Source of the DNA: Chaetoderma sp. LZ-2023a
Taxonomy: Eukaryota > Mollusca > Caudofoveata > Chaetodermatida > Chaetodermatidae
DNA length: 64,000 bases
Assembly (NCBI GenBank): GCA_034401795.1
Contig: CM067369.1
Span: forward strand, 91,068,579 to 91,132,578
Direction of reading: 5' to 3'
The position numbers and the translations under genes are program-made. Within the stretch, counting starts at the first letter, position 1; the number at the start of each line of letters is the position of its first letter. Positions 55,133 to 63,765 of this stretch are shown here, piece after piece. Under the pieces are notes generated by a model that saw only the letters and a program-made list of their open reading frames with translations, ran no database searches and was not told the DNA's origin.

Positions 55133-55520
55133 TAATGGAGGAATCCGGTTTTAGCTATACCCCGCCCATCTCTAGCTAAGGTCCACCCACGCTTTGCCTT
55201 TGTTTGGACCGATCCATTCTTACACTCTGAATCTCGATTTCCATAAAACTATACAGGTAAGCTATTGAATGTTTTGAAACTAATTTGACTAGGTGCCAAA
55301 GGCAGCAACGACGCCCAGTCCAATTAGTTTCAAAATATCCAACAGAATGTTTATTAAATTGGTAAAGACATACAATTCGTACAATTTGACAGACTATTAA
55401 GCATTTGTGATGGACTAAATCGCATCATTCATGATGTAATTGATTATGGCATCAGCTTACATGTGACATGGTTGATTACGATGCCATATGATTGATCGAT
55501 AAACCGGATTCCGCGATTAA
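55133..55520 (+). repeat. Family D MITE, near-complete
   Basis: tggaggaatccggttttagctataccccgcccatctctagctaaggtccacccacgc at the left, aaaactatacag|gtaagctattgaatg (donor motif 55254-55261), core, trailer, and tgatcgataaaccggattccgcgatta at the right, whose ccggattcc mirrors the left ggaatccgg. Confidence 0.85.
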
Positions 55521-55694
55521 CTTTGTAACATCAGCGTTGTATATACAGGCTAATGATGTAGTTGAGTTAAATCCTTACCAGATGATTGATCTATATAGAT
55601 GAGTTGGACAGTATATGGGGTATCTGAGGCTAAGATGGTTAAACTGCAAAAAAAGATTTGGATATCATCACGTCTCATCCAACCTGTTCATTCA

Positions 55695-55927
55695 TTAACC
55701 ATTTAACTCTTAAAATTTTTAAGAAAATTTAAATTTTCTCATCGAAAATGTCCATTTGCAGACCAAGAGATTATTTTTTGAAGATTTATCACTGGAATGA
55801 CTGGCTCGGTTATCGAGCCAGTCATTCCAGTGATAAATTTTCAAAAAATAGTCTTGGTCTGCAAATGGACAATTCTCAAGACCAATGCAGAAGCCGTTAT
55901 TGGCTGGTTTGAGTTTTAAAGGGTTGA
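55695..55927. repeat. Family A foldback MITE
   Basis: TTAACCATTTAACTCTTAAAATTTTTAAG start. Nearly perfect hairpin 55752-55870 around ACTGGAATGACTGGCTCGGTTATCGAGCCAGTCATTCCAGT. Ends gttttaaagggttga. Confidence 0.85.
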
Positions 55928-55989
55928 TTCAAGGCTGTAACTCATCCATATATAGAAATTCTCGCATTAATCGTTATTCACCGAGTGAA

Positions 55990-56230
55990 GAATGGAGGGA
56001 TCCCTTTCTCGCCATGCCCCGGCCATTACTAGATAATTGTTAGATTCAATTTGACACTTTCAAATCTGATTTCCCAGAATCAAAATTTCAAGGTGACTAC
56101 AGGTAAACTACATATTTTGAAAATAATTTGCCTGGGAGTTGTTGTTGCCATCAATGCTCACAGTCGGATTAGCTTCAAAATATTCAACAGTATATTTATT
56201 AAATTGTAAATTCATCAGAAAACACATCAT
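55990..56230 (+). repeat. Family D copy, diverged
   Basis: aatggagggatccctttctcgccatgccccggccattactagat, ctacaggtaaactacatattttgaaaataatttgcctgg, then cagtcggattagcttcaaaatattcaacagtatatttattaaattg. Confidence 0.65.
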
Positions 56231-56314
56231 TCGGACTGTTTCGAGACCAACTTTTCCAGCTTCATGGCAAACACTCCATTTTGATTGTGATATCTTGTTA
56301 GCTGACAAGTGGCG

Positions 56315-56891
56315 TAATAGACCGTTCCAGTTCTTAGCTATGCCCCGCCCATCTGTAGCTAAGCTCCACACACACTTCGCCATGTTGGGATTGATCGATC
56401 TCCAAATGCCCTAACTCAATTTCCTGAAAACTATGCAGGTAAGCTGTTGAATATTTTGTAACTAATTTGACTGGGTACTGTTGCTGCCTATGGCAGCAAC
56501 AGCGTCCAGTCAAATTAGTTTCAAAATATTCAACATAATATTTATTAAATAGTAAAGTCATCCAATTGATACAACAATGCATAGCCAGTTTTCAAATATG
56601 CCTTCATGATGTACTTATCTACGTCATTCATGATGTCATAATGATTTCAGTCATTAAGATGTCATTCTACACGTCATGTACTTGATTATGACATATGATG
56701 CGCAGATAAAGTGGAAAGGTCCATTGAATATGATGTAGCGTCAAATACTTGAGTGACAGATCAGACCCCTCCATTATTCATAACTGAAGATTTAATTTTC
56801 AAGGTTATAACCCTCAGGTAACAGATACCTGAATAGAAAAGAATGATGTATTTGAACAAATTTATATTGATGATCATATTTCTATGTGGGT
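56315..56891 (+). repeat. Segmental duplicate 1 (family D plus adjoining sequence)
   Basis: Begins with a family D element (ccagttcttagctatgccccgcccatctgtagc; donor motif 56436-56443; perfect core GTTGCTGCCTATGGCAGCAAC). It continues with non-repeat sequence gatgtagcgtcaaatacttgagtgacagatca and gaagatttaattttcaaggttataaccctcaggtaacagatacctgaatagaaaagaatgatg. The whole block matches 58735-59320 and resumes after the hAT insertion at 57341. Confidence 0.85.
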
Positions 56892-57340
56892 TAGGCTTGC
56901 ACGATTACGTGATTAAATCTAAAATCGCGATTGTTTTAAATCGTGAATTTATATGATTAAAAATTAAATAATCGAATAATCGTGAATATTTTCTATTGCA
57001 TAAAATATTTCAAAACCTAACTTTCAATTACTTTTTAATGCAATCAGTCTTGAAAAATGATATTTTGCTTAGTGAATGCATGTCCATTTGCAGGCCAAGA
57101 AAAGGCTATTTTTGAAAATGTATTACTGGAATGCCTGGCTCAAGAATCGAGATACATTTTAAATAATAGTCGTCTTGTGCCCTGCAAATGGACTTTTCCA
57201 AACAACATTGCAATTTTCGTCATTGATATTCTTTTATTGTTATGTCTTGGTAATTTGTATCCCAGTTGATTAATCGAGCAATCACGATTATTTTTTAATA
57301 ATCGATCGCGATAACTCAACGCAATAATCACACAAGCCTA
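56892..57340. mobile_element. Non-autonomous hAT-type element
   Basis: Termini TAGGCTTGCACGATTA and TAATCACACAAGCCTA are inverted repeats. Flanks atgtgggt (56884-56891) and atgtaggt (57341-57348) are an 8-bp duplication with one mismatch, the hAT hallmark. AT-rich interior with multiple ataatcg/cgatta blocks and no transposase. A partial family A hairpin (57075-57200) lies inside it. Confidence 0.85.
57075..57200. repeat. Family A fragment nested in the hAT element
   Basis: atgtccatttgcaggccaagaaaaggctatttttgaaaatgtattactggaatgcctggctcaagaatcgag, then gtcgtcttgtgccctgcaaatggac. Confidence 0.7.
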
Positions 57341-57407
57341 ATGTAGGTGTGTGTATTTTAAGTATTTTTTTAAAGCAACGTAGACTGTAGACTGGCGGTA
57401 TAAATAG

Positions 57408-58712
57408 TAGGCTTGCACGATTATCCGATATTATCGAAAATCGCGATTTTTTTTACAGCCACGATTTTTTACGATGTGATTTTGAAAAAATCGGAATATC
57501 GCCAAAATTTTACTGTAATGCCGTATTCTGTACATTTGTAGCATAGGTGTCTATTACGGCAAGCTGTTCAATTTATTTCCAAACCAACATCTCTGAGAAA
57601 GGGGTGGGATTATACTAGGAATAGGTAACAAAAGTTGAAGTTCATTCTCTAAAATCACTTTAAAAGACGACATTAATACGAAAATTCAACGCAATTTACC
57701 TGTATAATTTCTTGCCGCCTTACTGTATACCTCAAAACCATGATCGCGGGAGTGAAATTATTACATGGGAAGCTATAAATATTGTCTGTTTTGTAATAAG
57801 CATGGTTTATAAAATCAAAATTAATCCAAAATTTGACATTAAATGACGTCGCGGGGAATAACTAAATCACGTGATATTGCTTGCTCTCCTGTTTTTGGAG
57901 GAGAGAGGTGGTGCGTTCACAAATGTGATAGCTAAATGAGATGGTATACACGCTTTAGCAAGCATGGCGAACTATCCTAGACGTTTCTGAAGGCTAACTA
58001 TTATTAGTAAAATATATAAATCACGTGATATTGCTCGCTCTCCTGGTTTTGGAGGCGAGGGTGGTGCATTCACAAATGTGATAGCTAAATGAGATGATAT
58101 ACACGCTTTAGCGAGCAAGGTGAACTATCCGAGATGTTTCTGAAGGCTAACTATTATTATTAACCGGGTACTCGGTAAATTCGGAGCAGATCTAAACATT
58201 AGATGTCTATGGATCTAAAGTACATTCCTAATATCACGTGATTTGTATATTTTTTACAAAGACGAGATGAAATGCCAAATTTTAGGATTCATTTTCATGT
58301 AATAAATGATGATTTTAACCGAGTACACAATATTTAGGTTGTCCAATATAATAATTTCACTCCCGCAATGATGGATTACATTAAGCCAATGGGTAAGGCG
58401 GCAAGAAATTATTAATTGTGTCCTATTTTCGTGTTATTAACGATCGGTCTTAGTTTAAGTATCTTGGCGACTGGATTTCAAGGTTTTTTTGAAATTTACC
58501 AATTAGAAGTCATCCAGCTAAATCTGATATGAAAACTCGGAGCAAAACCGATATGGCTACATAACCCACACCATGCAGTCCAACTCAACCCAAGACCACT
58601 TCATCCCGTGAATTCATATACCTTAAAATAGGCTGTACGATATATCGAAATATCGCGATTTTTTCATCACGATATATCACGATACTGCCTAGGACAATAT
58701 CGTGCAAGCCTA
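57408..58712. mobile_element. Non-autonomous hAT-type element, 1.3 kb
   Basis: Termini TAGGCTTGCACGATTATCC and ATCGTGCAAGCCTA. Perfect 8-bp duplication ataaatag at 57400-57407 and 58713-58720. Inside, a second inverted pair (ttcttgccgcctta/taaggcggcaagaa at 57712-57725 and 58397-58410; actcccgc/gcgggagtg) surrounds a direct duplication. No transposase frame. Confidence 0.85.
57863..58165. repeat. Tandem duplication of ~155 bp inside the hAT element
   Basis: Units at about 57863-58010 and 58018-58165 share aatcacgtgatattgct.gctctcctg.ttttggagg, ggtggtgc.ttcacaaatgtgatagctaaatgagatg.tatacacgctttag and tttctgaaggctaactattatta. Confidence 0.88.
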
Positions 58713-58734
58713 ATAAATAGTAGATATGGGTTAA

Positions 58735-59320
58735 TGGACCTTTCAATTTTTAGCCATGCCCCGCCCATCTCTAGCTAAGCTCCACCCACACCTCACTTGT
58801 GTTAGAATCGATCGATCTCGAAACTCCCTCACGATCCATTTCCTGAAAACTATACAGGTAAGCTGTTGAATATTTTATGACTAATTTGACTGGTTACTGT
58901 TTCTGCCTATGGCAGCAACAGCGTTCAGTCAAATTAGTTTCAAAATATTCAACATAATATTTATTAAATAGTAAAGACATACAATTCGTACAGCAATGCA
59001 TACATGTAGTCCGTCTTCAAATATGCGTTCATGACGTACTTATCTACGTCATTCATGATGTCATTCTTTAAGATGTCATTCTACACGTGATGTCATGATG
59101 TACAGATAAAGTGGAAAGGTCCACTGAATATGATGTAGCGTCAAATACTTGAGTGACAGATCATATCCCTCCATTATTAATAACTGAAGATTTAATTTTC
59201 AGGGTTATAACCCTCAGGTAACAGATACCTGAATAGAAAAGAATGATGTATTTGAACAAATTTATGTGGATGATCATATTTCTATGTAGGTGTGTGTATT
59301 TTAAGTATTTTTTTAAAGCG
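58735..59320 (+). repeat. Segmental duplicate 2 (family D plus adjoining sequence)
   Basis: Collinear with 56315-56891 and 57341-57375, without the hAT insertion. Contains a family D element with donor motif at 58855-58862 and the palindromic core. The pre-insertion site ctatgtaggtgtgtg is at 59282-59296. Confidence 0.87.
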
Positions 59321-59369
59321 ATTTCTGTATATATGGTAAATGTATAGAAACACCTTAATGGACCGTTCC

Positions 59370-59810
59370 ATGAAAAGCAGGTCAAAAGTAGGTCATGCTG
59401 ACCTACTTTTCATGGTCGACTGAATATCACAGAAAATGTTTGTCCATGCCATAGTTTCAAGACTTTTGTACATGTGCTCACCACACTTGGTACGTGGATG
59501 CATCTTAGGGAGACGGTGTGCAGAGTATCAAAAGTAGGTCAAACATAGGTCATGCTGACCTACTTGTCATGGTCGACTGAATGTAACAGAAAATGTTTGT
59601 CCAGGCCATACTTTCAAGACTTTTTCACATGTGCTCACCAAACTTGGTATGTGGATGCATCTTAGGGAGAAGGTGTGCAGAGTATGAAAAGTAGGTCATG
59701 CTGACATACTTTTCATGGTCGACTGAATATCACAGAAAATGTTTCTCCAGGCCATAGTTACAAGAATTTTTCACATATGGTCACCAAACTTGGTGCTGAT
59801 TATTACAGAA
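59370..59810. repeat. Tandem repeat with nuclear-receptor-like AGGTCA half-sites
   Basis: Three units (near 59379, 59536 and 59690; spacing about 157 and 146 bp) share tttcatggtcgactgaat, cacagaaaatgtttgtcca.gccata, ttcacatgtgctcaccaaacttggt and tggatgcatcttagggaga. Units 1 and 2 have AGGTCA-N5-AGGTCA-TGC-TGACCT; unit 3 has AGGTCATGCTGACAT. Confidence 0.88.
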
Positions 59811-60143
59811 AGTATCTCTGTTCATTTTGGACATAGTTTTTATGTATTTTTCATATGGTGCCAAGCAAAGTCTAAGTGTGTTTATATAGAGAAACTTAGA
59901 TTTTGCTTTTATCCATTCAGTTTCTCTGCAGAGTATGCCTTCGGGGAGCATACATCAATTTATTGATTTGCCTTGTTAGAAATAAATGCTAGTATATGAT
60001 AATAATAATCTATGCGTAAATAAATAATGAAATGAGTCAGCTTATGAATATGAATTTTAAGTGTTCAGCTGAGCGTGTAGTTCATCCAGGTTAATTTCCA
60101 AAACTCCGATGTTGAGTAAATTACCACTTTTCTCCATAAGATA
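59811..60143. other. Intronic sequence, nothing recognised
   Basis: AT-rich; no repeat family or coding frame recognised. Confidence 0.35.
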
Positions 60144-60713
60144 TTAAAACCCTTTAACACTCATATCAGCCACAAACAGCTTCTGCAGTGCTCTTAAGAC
60201 TTGCCCATTTTCAGACCAAGAGAAGACTGTTTTTGAAAATTTACCACTGGAATGACTGGCTCGATAATCGAGCCAGTCATTCCAGTGGGAAATTTTCAAA
60301 AATAGTCTTCTTGGTCTCTGTACTTCTCATGGAATCTAAATTTTGGTTGTCCCAGGGACCGACCCCACAGCTAGAAATCTAGTGGTCCCGACCTGAAATA
60401 TGGGATTCCCATGCACTTTTTCTCATCCAAGCTAGAATTAGCGAGTACCATGGGTGCACAGCTATGAATTAGCAGACCCATGCTAGATTTTGTGGGTATG
60501 TTTGTGCAAAAACCTATTAAACTAATTCATATTTAACCATCATGCAAGATTTTCAAGGGTCCAATGGGATCCACTATCACAACTTTCCGTTTCATGTGGG
60601 GGTGGATACCCTCAAAAGGACCCTTATGAGAAACCCTGCTTTGTCTGCAAATAGACATTTTCTATGAGAAAACTTTAAATTTTCTTGAACAGTTTCGAGG
60701 ATTAACGGGTCAA
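60144..60713. repeat. Family A foldback MITE interrupted by ~320 bp
   Basis: TTAAAACCCTTTAACACTCATATCAGCC and a perfect centre ACCACTGGAATGACTGGCTCGATAATCGAGCCAGTCATTCCAGTGG lead to cttcttggtct at 60316. The expected continuation (gtctgcaaatagacattttctatgagaaaac) resumes at about 60642 and ends gaggattaacgggtcaa. The 320-bp insert is of unknown type. Confidence 0.8.
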
Positions 60714-60729
60714 GGTGGTCATAAAATCA

Positions 60730-60945
60730 TTAATATCGAAGCCAAAACTGGCCTTTGTTGTGGTTTTGAGAAATGTCCATTTGCAGGGCAAGAAAAGACT
60801 ATTTTTGAAACTTTACCACATGAGTGTCTGGCTCAATAACAGGCCCAGTTTTTGCAGTCACAAATTTTCAGAGATAGTTTTCTTGGCTCGCAAAAGGACA
60901 CTGAGCAGAAAGTTAAATTTTTCTAGCCCAATCTAGGGTTTACCA
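60730..60945. repeat. Family A MITE, diverged
   Basis: aatgtccatttgcagggcaagaaaagactatttttgaaactttaccacatgagtgtctggctcaataacaggcccag, then a degraded second arm. Confidence 0.65.
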
Positions 60946-60984
60946 TTGCTTTATAGTGTTACTTTCCGAAGCCTGGTGTTTGGG

Positions 60985-61490
60985 AACTGGTTCACGTTCC
61001 TCCATGCATTCATACACGCGTGCGTGTGTCTGGAGATGTATCTAAAAAAACTGTGCGAGAGGATTTTCTGACTTTGGCAATGATCATGATAAAATAACCC
61101 TGATCCCAATCAGATCAAATTCTGGATCTATGGATATATCAGAAACTACTATTCTGATTTGGCTCCGATTTTACCACAAAGTAGTGTGTGACTGTACGCT
61201 ATGATTCCACAACATGGGCGTTATCCAGAAAAACCCTTGGAAAATCCTAGATTCTGAAAAATCGTTACTATGTGACAAGAATCATTCCTCCACACATTCA
61301 TACATGCATGTGCATGTGTCTGGAGCTGTATCTAATAAAAATGTGCAGAGAATTTCCTGATCTGATCAAATTTTGGATCTATGGATATCGGAAACTACTG
61401 GTCTGATTTGGCTCCAATTTAAACACAAGATAGGGTGTGACTGTACGCTAGAATTCAACAACTTTGCACATGATCCGACACATTGGGAAA
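60985..61490. repeat. Tandem duplication just upstream of exon 2
   Basis: Two units of about 290 bp: gttcctccatgcattcatacacgcgtgcgtgtgtctggagatgtatctaa to gtgtgactgtacgctatgattcc.acaac (from about 60994), and attcctccacacattcatacatgcatgtgcatgtgtctggagctgtatctaa to gtgtgactgtacgctagaattcaacaac (from about 61284). Confidence 0.85.
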
Positions 61491-61570
61491 CTCTACTATA
61501 TCACAAGGAGGGTGGTGGTTTGCAATTTCTGGTTTCTGTTGTTCTATATGGAGTATTTTATTTCTTACAG

Positions 61571-61632
61571 ATGAACGAGATGCAGTGCAAAAGAAAACAT
61601 TTACAAAATGGGTCAACAAACATCTGCTTAAG
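61571..61632 (+). CDS. Spectraplakin exon 2: start of first calponin-homology domain
   Basis: 62-nt exon bounded by ttttatttcttacag| and CTTAAG|GTGAGC. It reads (D)[18 protein letters not shown] followed by Leu-Lys, where D needs one base from the previous exon. This is the conserved start of the CH1 actin-binding domain in plectin, MACF1, dystonin and shot. Phase and the 62-nt length fit the exon that vertebrate plakin genes splice to many alternative first exons. Ending NKHL-L-K favours plakins over beta-spectrin (NSHLAR). The CH1 domain binds F-actin together with CH2, encoded further downstream. The remaining exons are beyond the window. Confidence 0.9.
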
Positions 61633-61732
61633 GTGAGCCTGAATAATGGATAATAATAATAATACTGGTAATCTTCTGTAAGATGTTTTTGTTAATGGTT
61701 GAACAGAACGTCGCTTGAACTCGGCAATCTCT

Positions 61733-61928
61733 TTAACCCTTACCACTCTGATATCAAAATTCTAAATTTTCAGCTTAAATTAGCGTTCATTTTTCAAGAA
61801 ATTTGGTGGAAGATGTTGCTGTCATAACAGCAACATCATCCACCAAAATTGTTGAAAAAGTACACCAATTTCATTGGCTATTGACACAGTAAAAGATAGA
61901 ATATTGACATCAGAGTGGTAGGGGTTGA
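61733..61928. repeat. Family B MITE
   Basis: TTAACCCTTACCACTCTGATATCAAAATTCTA at the left; TAGAATATTGACATCAGAGTGGTAGGGGTTGA at the right. Good central hairpin AAATTTGGTGGAAGATGTTGCTGTCATAACAGCAACATCATCCACCAAAATT. Sits about 100 bp after the exon 2 donor. Confidence 0.85.
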
Positions 61929-62515
61929 ATCCAATAAATTGTTCAAAATATTCAACAGAAGATTTCTTAATAAGTAACATGTTTGTGTTTTTATTTTGAA
62001 GAAATGATAACTTATTTATGAGGTGTAATGTAGGCTGTAGCTCATGCTATTTACTGCATCCTGTATCGGCAATCATACCGGATGCTGTCGAAACAGCTTA
62101 ACTGAATATCGTTGCTGAAGTAAGCAGCAACAACGACAACGTACATCCAACCTGTTTTCAAAATTTCATATTAAATTTATGTTTCTGGAGATTTAAACGA
62201 GGTGTCTGGATTAATTGTTTGATATCAAACAAATGATTGCTCATGTCATCACAACCCAGACAGATTCTGAATATGTACTCGTTTAGCTTCGACTACTCAA
62301 TATTCTTAGATCATCTTTGTGTACAAATTAGTAATCAATGGGATTCAGCGAGGAAGTTGGCGCAATCTCTTGGAATGTCATCAAACTTCTATTTTGGTGC
62401 CAAAATGATTCACTTACATAGCTCAGACATGTCTTATGATGATGTTGCTAAACAAAAATGATTGATCGATTCCCTGAATATGACTTTAAAGCTGAAGTTT
62501 GTTCAATAAAATCTA
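61929..62515. other. Intronic sequence, no exon recognised
   Basis: Searched by eye for the next CH1 exon (DLYEDLRDGHNLISLLEVL-type coding) and did not find it. The frame 62237-62461 has no plakin motif. A weak core-like ttcaaaatattcaacagaa lies at 61940. Confidence 0.4.
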
Positions 62516-62519
62516 AGTT

Positions 62520-62725
62520 TATACTGTTTGAATGTCCATTTGCCAGTTTAGAGAAGAGTATTTTTGAAAATTTACTGCATGAATAACTGGCTCGTTGTTT
62601 TTTTTAGCCAGTAATTCCAGTTGTAAATTAACAAAAAACGCTTCTCTTATTCTGCAAATGGACATTTCTCACAACCACTGCAAGAGGCCATTTTTTGGAT
62701 GGCTTGTATTTAAGACTAATTAATT
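62520..62725. repeat. Family A-like MITE
   Basis: gaatgtccatttgccagtttagagaagagtatttttgaaaatttactgcatgaataactggctcg, ttttagccagtaattccag arm, ctgcaaatggacatttctcacaaccactgcaagaggcc. Confidence 0.7.
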
Positions 62726-62882
62726 TCTCCCATTAGACTGTACATTGTAATGGAGCTCATGTGCATAATGCTTTTCTTATAGGCTGATAAATACAGCTCA
62801 TGCATACTTCAGGCTCTATTGGTTCCAGCATTATGTTACTGTCTCAATGATACAAGGAACTGAGTATAAATATATTAGCTTC

Positions 62883-63187
62883 TTAACCCTTTTGCACTTA
62901 AGCTGGCCAAAAACGGCTTCTACAGTGGCCTTAGGAAATGTCCATTTGCAGACCAAGAGAAGACTATTTTTCAAAATTTACAACTAATGACTGGCTTGCC
63001 AGTCATTCCAGTGGTGTGCAAAGTCAGTGTCCAATCGCAGGCTAATCTACTTTTGAAAATTTAGCAATAGAATGGCTGGCTTCCAGTGATAAATCTTCTA
63101 AGATAGAATTTTTTTGGCCTGCAAATAGATATTTCTCAAGACCTGTGCACAAGCTGGTTTTGGGACGACTCGGCCATTAAAGGGTTA
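62883..63187. repeat. Family A composite MITE
   Basis: TTAACCCTTTTGCACTTAAGCTGGCCAAAAACGGC at the left; gggacgactcggccattaaagggtta at the right. In between, two partial hairpins (62965-63020 and 63030-63110), suggesting an internal duplication. Confidence 0.7.
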
Positions 63188-63605
63188 CAGTGAGCTTTAC
63201 TCCGTTCATTAAAAAACTGCAAGTTTACATGTAGATGATCAGTGTCGGCAATCAATTGGTTACATAGTGGTTGTCACAAGCGATCAAAAAATCAATCTCT
63301 TGGGAGCCAAAGTATGGGTGTATTTCAAGACCTGGTTTAGAAACAATAACACAGCAAGGTGCTGCACTTTTAGGAAACAACAACCTACAGCAACATTGCC
63401 TCTAAAATGGACACTGAGTTATAATATCTATCTATATACCAGGGAAACGAATGTAGGAATCTAATCTGTCTAGGGGAGTATGGCTTAATGACAGTGGCTA
63501 TTAATCACATGTAAATATGTCAGAATAAAGATGCCAGCACTTATTATTCCATAATAATCATTATATTATCTAATGGGCAAATTTTTTGAGGGAATTTGAG
63601 ATTCC
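63188..63605. other. Intronic sequence, nothing recognised
   Basis: Frame 63267-63464 has no motif. No plakin exon recognised. Confidence 0.35.
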
Positions 63606-63765
63606 TGCTTCATTGATGTCCAATAGTAGGCTAAGAGTAGACCTGCTGTCGAATCAGTCATTCCAGTGGTAAATTAAAAAAAAAAATCTGTTGGCCATCA
63701 AATTAATGGACCTTCTTCAAGACCATTACATAGGCTGATGTTGTCCGGCTTAATAACATTGTTAA
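63606..63765. repeat. Family A MITE fragment
   Basis: gatgtccaatagtaggctaagagtagac, cgaatcagtcattccagtggtaaatt, then cttcttcaagaccattacataggctgatgttgtccggc. Confidence 0.6.

Noticed and set aside
62237-62461. Frame after exon 2 as the next CH1 exon
   Set aside because: Does not contain the DLYEDLRDGHNLISLLEVL-type sequence expected next, and has no good acceptor at a matching phase.
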